Shown: piece by piece, positions 32,329 through 41,834 of the stretch
How positions within the stretch are numbered: position 1 is the stretch's first letter
Layout of the letters: each line of letters opens with the position of its first letter
Assembly (NCBI GenBank): GCA_002255105.1
Contig: NJEK01000005.1
Coordinates: 1-45,545 of the forward strand
Length of the DNA: 45,545 nt
Direction of reading: 5' to 3'
From: Candidatus Wolframiiraptor sp. EX4484-121
GTDB lineage: Archaea; Thermoproteota; Nitrososphaeria_A; Caldarchaeales; Wolframiiraptoraceae
Notes under the pieces: model-generated
Databases searched by the model: none
What the model saw: the letters and a program-made list of their open reading frames with translations, nothing else
What the model was told of the DNA's origin: nothing
Translations under genes and position numbers: made by a program

Positions 32329-33338
32329 GCCTTCTCAATCAAGGTCCTTGAGAGAACCTTCTCACCCTGCTCGTCTAATATTCCGTTTATCCTCTCAGAG
32401 GTGACTCCGGGCGTCGTTCCTATCATTCCTATGCATGCAGCTCCAGCCGCCTGACCATATAGTAGTATCTTGGCGACCTCATCCACCGATAGGTCTTCAA
32501 GCGTTTTCCCGGATTTGAGCAATTCGTAGACCTTGAAGAGTATTCCTGCGCATAATGCGTCTCCGGCTCCGGTTGGATCGACCACCTTAACCTTGAACGC
32601 CGGCTGTCTTATATAGGCTTCCTTAAATATGGAGAATACCCCATTCTCCCCATCGCTGATTATCGGGATTCCCACGCCCCTCTCTACAAGCCATCTCAAC
32701 CCATCTTTAACGTCCGCTTTCCCGCTCACCCCCCTCAACTCTAAGACATTGCAGTGCATTATATCGGAATACTTTAGCGCTGGATGGATGTAATTCCAGT
32801 CCTTGCCCAAGGGTTTGACGAGATCTATCATGGTGATTATCCCATTCTCTTTGCAGAACTTCACGAGCTCCCAAACTCTGAAGTCGAAGTCTCCCAAGAG
32901 TCCCGATGCAATATAGAATATCTTCGGCTTAACCTTCCTTAGGATACTTGAGACGTGATCGAAGCTTAAACTTAGATTTGCGCCCGGCTCATTTATATAT
33001 CGTCTATCTTCCCCTTTAACTACTAGGATCACGGTCTTACCCGTCTCCACCCCTTTAACCTCCTGAAGGTATGTGAGCAAACCCTTGCTCTCGAGAATAT
33101 TTTTTATGAAGTCTTTTAGAAAATCGTCTCCAACCGCGCCAACGGTCCCCACCTTCCCCTTCTCAAGATTCATCTGCATCAGATCTATCGATACGTTTGC
33201 GGGGTGACCCCCTATCCTCAATCTTATCCCGAGGGGGGCGAAGATGAGCTCTCCTGGAACAGGGATCTTCGATAATCCGGCCGCAATTATATCTACAACT
33301 ATGAACCCCGCAGTCAAGATATCTACATCTTGTTCCAT
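32325..33338 (-). CDS. PfkB/ribokinase-family carbohydrate kinase
   Basis: The 337-residue kinase phosphorylates a sugar or nucleoside with ATP. The N-terminal PfkB signature reads IGGHPANVSIDLMQMNLEKG, and the C-terminal signature with the catalytic base reads VDPTGAGDALCAGILFKVYE. GDGENGVFSI-type lid residues are also present. A TATA box at 33366-33374 overlaps the end of the FGGY kinase gene, so this gene has its own promoter although it follows on the same strand. The sugar specificity (ribose, fructose or ketogluconate) is not visible from sequence. Confidence 0.9.
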   Translation of the reverse strand: MEQDVDILTAGFIVVDIIAAGLSKIPVPGELIFAPLGIRLRIGGHPANVSIDLMQMNLEKGKVGTVGAVGDDFLKDFIKNILESKGLLTYLQEVKGVETGKTVILVVKGEDRRYINEPGANLSLSFDHVSSILRKVKPKIFYIASGLLGDFDFRVWELVKFCKENGIITMIDLVKPLGKDWNYIHPALKYSDIMHCNVLELRGVSGKADVKDGLRWLVERGVGIPIISDGENGVFSIFKEAYIRQPAFKVKVVDPTGAGDALCAGILFKVYELLKSGKTLEDLSVDEVAKILLYGQAAGAACIGMIGTTPGVTSERINGILDEQGEKVLSRTLIEKA

Positions 33339-33364
33339 GTCTATGACTTATGCAGGATAGCCAA

Positions 33365-34879
33365 CTATATATAGCTTAAGGGGAAGAGTTTTCTGCAAAT
33401 CTCCCAATATCTCTCGATAAATTCTAGGTATTTTCTATGGGTCTCCGGATCCGGCTCATAGATCTTCTCTATCGAGACCATATTCTTGACGGCCTCCTCG
33501 AAGTTGCTGTAGATTCCTGAACCTATTGATGCGAGTATGGCCGAGCCTAGGGCTGCGGCATCCTTGATCTTCGTGACTATTATCGGCATATTCATGATGT
33601 CTGCCTTCAATCTATTCCAGAGATCGCTCTTCGCTTCTCCACCCACCACGGTTATCTTCCCGACCTTCACCCCGAGATCGGAGATTACCTTCAGGGCTCC
33701 AGCGTATTGGAAGGCGACCCCCTCTAGGATGGCCCTTATGAAGTGTTCTTTCCGATGGCCTAGAGCGATCCCATAGAAGACACCCCTCGCATGTGGGTCG
33801 TAGATGGGCGCTCTTGCGCCCATGAAGTACGGATAGAAGTAAAGTCCCTCGGATCCCGCCGGAACCCTTTCAGCCATCTCATCAAATACGCTATAGACGT
33901 CTCTATTCAATTTCTCCGCCAGCCTCCTCTCCTCCGACCCGAACACGTCTCTAAACCACCTCATCGAGGCGCCGGTGGTCATTATGGTCATCTCATACTC
34001 CCATCTCCCCGGGATAACGTGGCAGCAACAATCGGCCCTCTTCTCTCCATCTGGTGATGGATTCTCTAAGCAGACCTCAACGACGCTGCCGGTTCCGGTT
34101 CCCAAAACCACGTCTCCATTTCTCAAGGCTCCTCCTCCAAGGGCCTCGCATGGTCTATCCCCTCCGCCGCCGACGACAGGGGTATCTTTGGGCACTCCTG
34201 TGATCGATGAGGCTTTCTCTGAGACATATCCAACTATATCTGGTGATGGATGTGGTTGAGGTAATTTCTCGACAGGTATCTCTAAAGCATCGCAGATGTC
34301 CTCATCCCACTCAAGTTTATGGATGTTAAACAGCATGGTTCTGCTCGCCATCGAATAGTCGGTGGCCATCTCCCCAGTTAATTTATAGATTATGTAATCT
34401 TTTGGGAAAAGGAAGTGTTCAGCCTCGTTGAATATCTTGGGCTCATGCTTCTTAATCCATAGGAGCTTGGCCGCCGAGAATATGTGATCTATTCCGACAC
34501 CTGTCTTCCTGATGACTTCAGATTCATCCAATCTCTCCCGGATACTTGGCAGGACCTCCATGGCCCTCTGATCGAGCCAGATTAGGCTTCTGGAGATTCT
34601 CTTACCCTCTTTCGAGATGGGCACTACAGCCTCACGCTGCGAATCCACCCCTATACCGATGATCTTATAATTTCTCAGTTTCTTAATCACCTCCTTCATG
34701 GAATTAACTGCGGCATCCCACCACCACTCCGCATCCTGTTCAGCCCACCCAATCCTTGGATAACTTATCCTATGCTCGGTCGTTGCTTCCGCTATCACCT
34801 CCCCCCTTAGATCGAAGGCTACAACCTTACAGGCCGATGTTCCCGAATCTATTCCGAGGAGGGCCTTTTCTCCAGACAT
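33365..34879 (-). CDS. xylB: FGGY-family sugar kinase, xylulokinase-like (intact)
   Basis: The protein of about 504 residues is complete. It has GIDSGTSACKVVAFDLRGEV, AEQDAEWWWDAA, IGVDSQREAVVP, LIWLDQRAME, GGGGDRPCEALGGGAL, YPYFMGARAPIYDPHARGVF and VVGGEAKSDLWNRLKADIMN, with DAAALGSAILASIGSG. These place it in the xylulokinase/FGGY group; the polyol or ketopentose substrate is inferred. ATG 34879 is chosen over GTG 34885 because the TATA-like element at 34902-34912 gives a leaderless start there. It is the natural backup for the broken kinase at 13231-14671. Confidence 0.9.
   Translation of the reverse strand: MSGEKALLGIDSGTSACKVVAFDLRGEVIAEATTEHRISYPRIGWAEQDAEWWWDAAVNSMKEVIKKLRNYKIIGIGVDSQREAVVPISKEGKRISRSLIWLDQRAMEVLPSIRERLDESEVIRKTGVGIDHIFSAAKLLWIKKHEPKIFNEAEHFLFPKDYIIYKLTGEMATDYSMASRTMLFNIHKLEWDEDICDALEIPVEKLPQPHPSPDIVGYVSEKASSITGVPKDTPVVGGGGDRPCEALGGGALRNGDVVLGTGTGSVVEVCLENPSPDGEKRADCCCHVIPGRWEYEMTIMTTGASMRWFRDVFGSEERRLAEKLNRDVYSVFDEMAERVPAGSEGLYFYPYFMGARAPIYDPHARGVFYGIALGHRKEHFIRAILEGVAFQYAGALKVISDLGVKVGKITVVGGEAKSDLWNRLKADIMNMPIIVTKIKDAAALGSAILASIGSGIYSNFEEAVKNMVSIEKIYEPDPETHRKYLEFIERYWEICRKLFPLSYI
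33366..33374 (-). promoter_or_regulatory. TATA box for the PfkB kinase gene
   Basis: The minus strand reads CTATATATA about 32 bases before ATG 33338. Confidence 0.5.
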
Positions 34880-34901
34880 GCTCACCTATAACCGTTTTGA
34901 G

Positions 34902-34912
34902 ATGTATTTATT
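34902..34912. promoter_or_regulatory. Shared AT-rich TATA element between the FGGY kinase and OsmC-like genes
   Basis: ATGTATTTATT lies 27 bases from ATG 34879 on the minus side and about 33 bases before ATG 34941 on the plus side. One element may serve both divergent genes. Confidence 0.45.
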
Positions 34913-34940
34913 AATTCTCAGATTGAGCATCCGTCTAGAG

Positions 34941-35474
34941 ATGTCTGAGGACGAGTTCGTGAACAATATACGTGTGAGTAGAATTGAGGAATTTCTTAAG
35001 AAGGCTGAGACCGAGCCATCTGTGGGGAGGAAGGAGCTATCCCTTAAAGTTGAGTGGTCTCAGAGGCGAGGCTATCCCCAAATCAGGTGCTATGCGCCGA
35101 CGGAGAGGTCCGTGGGACTAATGCTTGAGTCGGAGCTACCGATAGATCTTGGGGGTGAAGCTACCAGACCTGCACCCTTCCAATACTTCCTGTTCGGCTT
35201 GGCGGCAAGCTATCTCTCAATCTTCATGATCTTGGCGTCGAGGAAAGGAATTAAATTCGGGAAGGCATCGCTGAAGATAAAGTCCGATATCGATTATCTG
35301 AGCATTCTTAAGGTGGATGAGGAGGTGGAGGGCTTAGGGGAGATGGAAATGGAGCTTAATGTCGAGAGTGAGGCATCAGACGAGGATCTACTCAAGTTAC
35401 TTGAGGAGGCGAAGAACAGGTGTCCGGTGTTTTCGCCGATAAAGGTGAAGGTCATGCTGAAGAGGGCCGAGTAG
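34941..35474 (+). CDS. OsmC/Ohr-like protein
   Basis: The 177-residue protein has the OsmC fold pattern: RPAPFQYFLFGLAASYLSIF (the central helix), then strands with KASLKIKSDIDYL and the C-terminal NRCPVFSPIKVKVML. OsmC proteins reduce organic peroxides with two cysteines. The second is here (RCPV), but the first, in the central helix, is missing (GLAASYL), so classic peroxidase action is doubtful. The frame is open from 34878, but ATG 34941 fits the promoter and family length. Confidence 0.8.
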   Translation: MSEDEFVNNIRVSRIEEFLKKAETEPSVGRKELSLKVEWSQRRGYPQIRCYAPTERSVGLMLESELPIDLGGEATRPAPFQYFLFGLAASYLSIFMILASRKGIKFGKASLKIKSDIDYLSILKVDEEVEGLGEMEMELNVESEASDEDLLKLLEEAKNRCPVFSPIKVKVMLKRAE

Positions 35475-35524
35475 AGCCTTAGGAAGACGATATAATCGGG
35501 AGAGATGCGGTTTCTGTGGGAAAA

Positions 35525-35535
35525 GTTTTTAAATT
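35525..35535 (+). promoter_or_regulatory. TATA box for the MalK-type ATPase gene
   Basis: GTTTTTAAATT is centred 29 bases before ATG 35559, predicting a leaderless mRNA. Confidence 0.6.
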
Positions 35536-35558
35536 GTTTCTTGAGTGGTTAGATTGAG

Positions 35559-36656
35559 ATGAGTAAGGTTAAGGTCGTCAACCTGGTTAAGAAGTTTGAC
35601 AAGACCGTAGCTGTCGATGGAATAAGCTTCGATGTTAAAGACGGCGAGTTTATAGTTCTCTTAGGCCCATCTGGATGCGGGAAGACGACGACCCTCAGAT
35701 GTATAGCCGGCCTTGAGACCCCCGATGAGGGTGAAATCTATATTGACGATAAACTTGTGAATGATCTTCCCCCGAAGGATAGAGATGTTGCTATGGTCTT
35801 CCAGAGCTATGCCCTCTATCCCCACATGACGGTCTATGGAAACCTCGCCTTCCCATTAAAGATGAGGAAGCTTCCGAAGGATGAGATAGACAAGAAGGTT
35901 AAGGAAGTTGCAAAGCTCCTCAACATAGATCATCTATTAGATAGGAAGCCGAGGCAGCTGAGCGGAGGAGAGATGCAGAGGGTTGCCTTAGGCCGAGCTC
36001 TGGTCAGGACTCCTAGAGTATTCCTCATGGATGAGCCGCTGAGCAACCTGGACGCAAAGCTTAGGGTATACATGAGAGCCGAGCTCAAGAAGCTCCAAAG
36101 AGATCTAAAAATAACGACTATCTACGTAACTCATGATCAGGCTGAGGCGATGGCCATGGCCGACAGGATCGCTGTGATGAATAAGGGTAAGATCCTCCAG
36201 TATAGCGAGCCTCACGATGTTTATGAAAAGCCCGCGAACCTATTTGTCGCAGGATTTATTGGGAGCCCGCCCATGAACTTCATCAAGGCGTCGATCCTTG
36301 AGAAGGACTCAAAGATAATACTCGATGCCGGGTTCTTCCAATACGAGCTTAGGAGAGATTTGGGCGAGAGCGTGAAGAGAGGGGCATCGGGAAGCGAGGT
36401 CATGATAGGTTTCAGGCCCGAACACATGCTGTTATCGAGAGAGAGGCAGGCGAACTCCGTCTTCCAAGCCGATGTATACGTTATAGAGCCCATGGGATCA
36501 AGGATAATCGTCGACCTCAAGGCCGGCGAGTACCTGTTAAAGGCCGTCGCTCCGCCGACAGCTGAGATCCCTCCACCGGGCCAGAAGGTTTGGGTGGGAT
36601 TCTCGGTTGAGAGGTTGCACGTCTTCGACGCAAAGACCGAAAAGACGTTGATCTAG
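35559..36656 (+). CDS. Carbohydrate ABC importer ATPase (MalK/MsmX type), canonical
   Basis: The 365-residue ATPase has all normal motifs: Walker A (GPSGCGKTTTLR), Q-loop (VFQSYALYPHMT), signature (LSGGEMQRVALGRAL), Walker B (VFLMDEPLSNLDAKLR) and H-loop (YVTHDQAEAMAMADR). The C-terminal regulatory TOBE-like region is present. It stands alone on the plus strand with its own promoter and is the likely energiser of the second importer (26766-30453), which lacks an ATPase gene. It could serve several importers, as MsmX does in bacteria. Confidence 0.93.
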   Translation: MSKVKVVNLVKKFDKTVAVDGISFDVKDGEFIVLLGPSGCGKTTTLRCIAGLETPDEGEIYIDDKLVNDLPPKDRDVAMVFQSYALYPHMTVYGNLAFPLKMRKLPKDEIDKKVKEVAKLLNIDHLLDRKPRQLSGGEMQRVALGRALVRTPRVFLMDEPLSNLDAKLRVYMRAELKKLQRDLKITTIYVTHDQAEAMAMADRIAVMNKGKILQYSEPHDVYEKPANLFVAGFIGSPPMNFIKASILEKDSKIILDAGFFQYELRRDLGESVKRGASGSEVMIGFRPEHMLLSRERQANSVFQADVYVIEPMGSRIIVDLKAGEYLLKAVAPPTAEIPPPGQKVWVGFSVERLHVFDAKTEKTLI

Positions 36657-36735
36657 AAAAGTCGGCGAATCTCATGGACTGTAGAGATCTCTTGCTAATC
36701 TTTATCTTAACCGATGTTAGATTATTTACTAAGTG

Positions 36736-37878
36736 ATGAGTATCTATCTTTGTTTATTGGTGTTGGCAGTGGGCTGGCTCCTAGCCTACTTGATTCTGAG
36801 AGGAGTTTTCTCACGTGAGAGTCTCGGTAATCTCAAGCTCTATCCCTTGGCATTCGTGTTGCGGTCGAGGGGGGCCGTGGATCTCTTTGATAAGGTGGTG
36901 GATAAATCTCCCCTCCTCTGGAGGGTTCTCTCAAATATTGGAGTGGCGGTAGGATTCGGCCTCACCGCGTTCTCAATCTACTTTCTCACAAGGAATCTTG
37001 GAACATATTTATTCGCTCCTCAGCAGGTAGGCCCCCAGAACATAGTGGTTCCGTTGATCATAGGGGTGACGATAAGGCTTGAGCATCTACCATACATCCT
37101 ACTGGCCTTGGGGATAGTCTTGATAACGCATGAGGGGATGCATGGGCTTGTGGCGAGGCTTGAGAAGATAAGATTGAAGTCGACGGGCCTCTTCCTAGCA
37201 TTCATATTTCCCGGGGGATTTGTCGAGCCCGATGAGGAGGAGTTCAATAAGGCTCCCCCGAAAACCAAGATGAGGGTTGCGGCGGCTGGAAGCTTCGCGA
37301 ACCTCGTCGTCGGCTTACTGGCGGTATTCCTCATTATGGGATTATTTCTCCCGATGGAGTCCGGGGTGATGGTCTTGGAGGTTGAGGGAGACGCCGGGGG
37401 TATACATGTTGGGGACGTTATAGTTGGGGTTAACGGCGTCGCGGTGAATCGGGATACGCTCTTCCAAAACATCACCGCCAAGGATGTGGTTGTGGTGAAG
37501 ACTATGAGAGGCAACATTTCATACAGGCTGAAGAAGCCGATCAACATGCCGATGGCCTGGGTTCTGAGAGGGGTGGGCGTGAAGAGGATAGACTACTATC
37601 GTCCTATGAGGATCCATCTCGGAGCCCCGATGGATGAGTATAACATCTATAGGATGTTTTGGTGGATTCAGCTCGTCGCCTTGGGCGTCGCCATATTCAA
37701 CATGCTCCCCATATACTTTCTGGATGGAAGCCTATTTCTGAGCTCCCTACTCGAGTCTTGGATAAGGGATGAGAGGAAGCTGAAGGTATTCAATATTGGA
37801 TTAACCTCGATATGCATAACGCTCCTAGCATTGAACATAGCATTCACCTATAAGACCTTCGGCTTCTTCCAGCTCTAA
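36736..37878 (+). CDS. Site-2-type intramembrane zinc protease (M50) with PDZ domain
   Basis: The 380-residue multi-pass protein carries HEGMHG (HExxH zinc site) inside a membrane helix and, near the C-terminus, IFNMLPIYFLDGSLF (the third zinc ligand, Asp). A PDZ-like stretch (GGIHVGDVIVGVNGVAV) lies between them. Such proteases cut membrane-bound regulators. ATG 36736 is preferred; the frame also offers GTG 36733. The stop converges with the thiolation gene by 4 nt. The substrate is unknown. Confidence 0.9.
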   Translation: MSIYLCLLVLAVGWLLAYLILRGVFSRESLGNLKLYPLAFVLRSRGAVDLFDKVVDKSPLLWRVLSNIGVAVGFGLTAFSIYFLTRNLGTYLFAPQQVGPQNIVVPLIIGVTIRLEHLPYILLALGIVLITHEGMHGLVARLEKIRLKSTGLFLAFIFPGGFVEPDEEEFNKAPPKTKMRVAAAGSFANLVVGLLAVFLIMGLFLPMESGVMVLEVEGDAGGIHVGDVIVGVNGVAVNRDTLFQNITAKDVVVVKTMRGNISYRLKKPINMPMAWVLRGVGVKRIDYYRPMRIHLGAPMDEYNIYRMFWWIQLVALGVAIFNMLPIYFLDGSLFLSSLLESWIRDERKLKVFNIGLTSICITLLALNIAFTYKTFGFFQL

Positions 37879-38701
37879 TCCCTCAGAAGGCTCTTTATCG
37901 AGAGAACTATCTCACACGCCCTACATATCCTCCTATCGGTTGGCTCGCCGCAGATCTCACATCTATTGATCTCAGCCGGCTGCGGGATCTTCTCAAGAAT
38001 TCCCTCGAACATGCTGAGGAATGCGTAGAGACTCCCAGGATACTTGTAGTCATATAGGGTTAGGAAATTCCTTATCTCATCCCTCATAGATTCGTGGGTG
38101 TATGGACAAGCACTCGATTGAAACGGTATTCCCTCGAGGTATGCGTAGAGGGCGACCTCCCTCTGTGGGGTTAATCTAAGCGGCGCAACCCTCGGGATTA
38201 TATTCTCGGCCTCCCTTCTCAAGCCTATAGCTCTTATGTTCTTCTCCCCCCTCAGCAGGTTGAGGAGATATGTTTGTGCAACGTCTTCTAGTGTGTGGGC
38301 GGTGGCTATGACCGTAGCCCCAAGCTTCCTGGCAGCCGTGACGAGGGCTTTTCTCCTCAAGACCCCGCATACCGTGCATGGATGGAGTCTCAGCCTCTCG
38401 GCGATCCCGGACTTAACGACCTCGCTCAAGGTGAACCCGTAGAGATCCTTGAAGGAAAACTCGTGCAGCTCCATGTTTAAGGCGTTTGCGACCTCCCTTG
38501 AGATTTTTAACCCATCCAGACGATAGGAGTCTATAGGAGACCGTATCTCGATATCGTTCTCCTAACCCTCCTGATAAAATCCTCCTTAAAGCATGTCGGG
38601 CAGAGCCTAACCCCAGAATATCTCCTGAGGTAGATGGGCGTCTTCCTACCACAGCTCGAGCACGTCCCCAGACTCAATCCCTTTACAGGGCGAGTATTCA
38701 T
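37875..38701 (-). pseudogene. tRNA thiolation ATPase, Ncs6/TtuA family, with the PP-loop region deleted
   Basis: The family thiolates tRNA uridines. The N-terminal zinc finger (TCSSCGRKTPIYLRRYSGVR, LCPTC) and the following RRVRRTISRYGLL are intact, as is the C-terminal half: GLKISREVANALNMELHEFS, FKDLYGFTLSEVV, RLHPCTVCGVLRRKAL, ATAHTLEDVAQTYLLNLLRG, and the closing zinc finger RCEICGEPTDRRICRAC. Between LL and YRLDG, at about 38522-38539, roughly 45 residues including the SGGKDS PP-loop are missing, along with the frame. The DNA at the join contains ATAGGAG twice, 10 nt apart. Without a PP-loop the enzyme cannot activate the tRNA. Confidence 0.88.
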
Positions 38702-38799
38702 CCTCGACTTGGAAGATTCGTGAACCGCTAAAAACCTATTTCTCAACCTAATGTTTTTTAGGAGCTTTTCTTGAGGTCTCCCTCGGTAGGGTGTTAATC

Positions 38800-40800
38800 A
38801 TGAGTGGGGAGAAGTCGTCTCAAGAGGTTCCCGAGGGAGAAGAGACGCGGAAAGTATACTTCGGCGAGAGGCTGAGAGAGTTCCAGAGGAGGGCGCTTGA
38901 GGATCCGGAGGGGTTCTGGTCGGAGATAGCCGAGAATCTGGTGTGGTTTAAGCGGTGGGAGAAGGTCTTAGTCTGGGATCCGCCGTTCGCCAAGTGGTTT
39001 GTCGGAGGAGTCATCAACGCATCCTACAACTGCCTAGACGTGAACCTGAAGAATGGGAACAAGAATAAGGTCGCATACTTCTGGGAGGGTGAGGAGGGGG
39101 TAACGAGAACCCTAACCTACTATCAGCTCTGGAGGGAGGTCAATAAGTTCGCAAACGTCTTGAAGAGTCTTGGGGTGAAGAAGGGGGATAGGGTCTCGAT
39201 CTATCTCCCGATGATCCCGGAGCTCCCGATAGCCATGCTCGCATGTACGAGGATCGGAGCCCTACATAGCGTCGTCTTCTCAGGATTCAGCGCGTCGGCT
39301 CTTGCCGATAGGATAAATGACGCCGAGGCGAAGCTCCTGATAACCGCCGACGCCTTCTATAGGAGGGGTAAGCTGATCCAGCTTAAGAAGAACGCGGATG
39401 AGGCCGTTAAGCAGACCAAGAGCATAGAGAAGGTCGTCGTCGTTAGGAGGGTTGGGCTTGAGGACACGCCGATGACCGAGGGGAGAGATTTCTGGTGGCA
39501 TGAGTTGATGAAGGATGCCGAGCCATATTGCCCGCCGGTTCCAGTCGACGCGACGGACCCGCTGTTCATCCTCTACACCAGCGGAACTACGGGAAAGCCT
39601 AAGGGGGTTGTCCACAGCAATGGAGGCTACCTTGTATGGGTTTGGGCCACGATGAGGTGGGCGTTCGACCCCAAGCCCGACGACATATGGTGGTCCACGG
39701 CCGACATAGGCTGGATAACGGGCCACAGCTATACGGTCTACGCGCCCCTAATGCTGGGATTGACCCAGGTTATGTACGATGGAGCTCCAGACTATCCGGC
39801 GCCGGACAGGTGGTGGGAGATTATCGAGAAGTATGGAGTGACCGAATTCTACACGGCTCCAACCGCGATCAGGATGCATATGAGATTTGGGGAGGAGTGG
39901 GTCAACAAGCACGACCTGAGCACCCTGAGAGTCCTCGGAACCGTCGGCGAGCCCATAGACCCGGAGGCTTGGGGATGGTATTATAGGGTGATTGGAAAGG
40001 AGAGGTGTCCGATAATCGATACATGGTGGCAGACCGAGACCGGCGGGTTCATGATCTCGCCAGCCCCGGGGATAGAGCTCGTCCCGCTTAAGCCAAACTT
40101 CTCGGTATCTTATGCCCTTCCAGGGGTCCACGCCGAGGTCGTCAACGACGAGGGTAAGCCCACGAAGCCCTATGAGAGAGGCTATCTAGTGATCTTAGCT
40201 CCGTGGCCTGGAATGCTGATGACCCTCTGGAGAGATCCGGAGAGGTATAAGCGGGTCTACTGGACCAAGTTTAAGCCGAATGAGGAGCTGGAGTTCAAGA
40301 TCAAGCCTCCGGCGATCTACTACACCGGAGACTACGCCATGAAGGATGAGGAGGGATACATCAAGTTCATGGGGAGGGCCGACGAGGTGATCAAGGTGGC
40401 GGGCCATAGAATCGGAACCATAGAGCTTGAGAGCGCATTCATAGAGCATCCAGCCGTATCCGAGGCGGCCGTGATAGGGAAGCCTCACGAGGTCAAGGGT
40501 GAGACCATAACAGCCTTCGTAACCCTCAGGGAGGGATATAAGCCTAGCGAGGATCTCAGAAAGGAGCTTAGGATGTGGATCAGGAAGAGGATAGGCCCCG
40601 TCGCCACCCCCGAGGCAATATACTTCGTCTCAAAGCTTCCTAAGACTAGGAGCGGGAAGATCATGAGGAGGCTGCTGAAGGCGATTGTGAGCGGGGCTAA
40701 GCTCGGTGACGTCTCAACTCTCGAAGATGCCTCCGCGGTCCAGGAGGCGATTAAAGCGGTCGAAGAGCTGAAGAAGGCGATGGGAGAGAAGAAGAGCTGA
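38800..40800 (+). CDS. acs: Acetyl-CoA synthetase (AMP-forming)
   Basis: This protein of about 666 residues makes acetyl-CoA from acetate, ATP and CoA. Hallmarks are [40 protein letters not shown] (the P-loop), [55 protein letters not shown] and [12 protein letters not shown] with the lysine that is acetylated in bacterial Acs. ATG 38800 has the GGTAGGG ribosome site and is preferred over GTG 38791. A close relative such as propionyl-CoA synthetase is possible. Confidence 0.95.
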   Translation: MSGEKSSQEVPEGEETRKVYFGERLREFQRRALEDPEGFWSEIAENLVWFKRWEKVLVWDPPFAKWFVGGVINASYNCLDVNLKNGNKNKVAYFWEGEEGVTRTLTYYQLWREVNKFANVLKSLGVKKGDRVSIYLPMIPELPIAMLACTRIGALHSVVFSGFSASALADRINDAEAKLLITADAFYRRGKLIQLKKNADEAVKQTKSIEKVVVVRRVGLEDTPMTEGRDFWWHELMKDAEPYCPPVPVDATDPLFILYTSGTTGKPKGVVHSNGGYLVWVWATMRWAFDPKPDDIWWSTADIGWITGHSYTVYAPLMLGLTQVMYDGAPDYPAPDRWWEIIEKYGVTEFYTAPTAIRMHMRFGEEWVNKHDLSTLRVLGTVGEPIDPEAWGWYYRVIGKERCPIIDTWWQTETGGFMISPAPGIELVPLKPNFSVSYALPGVHAEVVNDEGKPTKPYERGYLVILAPWPGMLMTLWRDPERYKRVYWTKFKPNEELEFKIKPPAIYYTGDYAMKDEEGYIKFMGRADEVIKVAGHRIGTIELESAFIEHPAVSEAAVIGKPHEVKGETITAFVTLREGYKPSEDLRKELRMWIRKRIGPVATPEAIYFVSKLPKTRSGKIMRRLLKAIVSGAKLGDVSTLEDASAVQEAIKAVEELKKAMGEKKS

Positions 40801-40865
40801 CATCCCATCAAACACGATCATTTTTACAGCCCATTATGCATAGGCCCTTTAAACCTAAATAATTG

Positions 40866-41789
40866 ATGAGAGCAGTTGACTTGAAGTCCATGACGGTGTT
40901 CGATCATAAGGATGAGCCCCACGACGAAGAACTCGTTCAAAGGCTCAGAAGGATCGCATTAGAGATTAGGAAGGATGTCTTGTTGATGACCACTAAAGCC
41001 GGCTCAGGGCATCCAGGCGGATCCCTATCGGCTGCGGAGATAATTGCATGCCTATACTTTCATCACTTAAGATACGATCCCGAAAACCCGCAATGGGAGG
41101 ATAGGGACAGGTTTGTCCTCTCGAAGGGCCACGTATGTCCGGCACTCTACTCGGCCTTGTCGAAGGCCGGATTCTTTCCAAGGGAGGCCCTCTGGACCCT
41201 GAGGAAGATCGGCTCGATCCTACAAGGCCATCCAGACATGAAGAAGACTCCGGGCGTCGAGGCGTCGACTGGAAGCTTGGGTCAGGGCTTATCGATCGGG
41301 GTTGGAATGGCTTTGGCTGGGAGGATCGATAATAAGTCGTATAGAGTCTATGTCCTCTTGGGGGATGGGGAGCTCGATGAGGGTCAGGTTTGGGAAGCCG
41401 CCATGTCAGCCGCACACTATAAACTCGACAACCTTCTAGCGATAGTAGATTATAATGGATTGCAGCTCGACGGCCCGGTCGAGCGGATCATGCAGATCGA
41501 GCCGGTCGCGGATAAGTGGAGGGCATTTGGATGGCACGTGATCGAGATAGATGGCCATAACGTTAGGCAGATTCTAGACGCGTTGGATTTCGCTGAGAGA
41601 GTTAAGGGTAAGCCGACCGTGATAATAGCGCACACGATTAAGGGTAAGGGAGTATCATTCATGGAGGGTAAGGTGGAATTTCACGGGAAACCATTGACCG
41701 AGGAGCAGCTCAAGCTCGCCTTAAAAGAACTTGAGCTTCAGGAAAGACTCCTGTCCACAAATGACTTCCGAAAGGAGTCTGCTCTCTAG
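40866..41789 (+). CDS. tktA: Transketolase, N-terminal (TPP-binding) subunit
   Basis: Archaea often encode transketolase as two proteins; this is the TPP-binding half (307 residues). The TPP/metal region reads LLGDGELDEGQVWEAAMSAA and DNLLAIVDYNGLQLDGPVER. The N-terminal TTKAGSGHPGGSLSAAEIIA and LSKGHVCPALYSALS segments are clear. ATG 40866 is used; an internal ATG at 40890 is also possible. The C-terminal half follows in the next gene. Together with Rpe and transaldolase it completes a non-oxidative pentose phosphate route. Confidence 0.93.
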   Translation: MRAVDLKSMTVFDHKDEPHDEELVQRLRRIALEIRKDVLLMTTKAGSGHPGGSLSAAEIIACLYFHHLRYDPENPQWEDRDRFVLSKGHVCPALYSALSKAGFFPREALWTLRKIGSILQGHPDMKKTPGVEASTGSLGQGLSIGVGMALAGRIDNKSYRVYVLLGDGELDEGQVWEAAMSAAHYKLDNLLAIVDYNGLQLDGPVERIMQIEPVADKWRAFGWHVIEIDGHNVRQILDALDFAERVKGKPTVIIAHTIKGKGVSFMEGKVEFHGKPLTEEQLKLALKELELQERLLSTNDFRKESAL

Positions 41790-41834
41790 AAGTTTAAAAG
41801 TAGCTTCGTGCGGGATTAATGAAGGGTAAGGAGA

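Noticed and set aside
38413..38652. Third minus-strand frame across the thiolation gene.
   Set aside because: It lies between the two broken halves but carries no family sequence; it does not bridge them.
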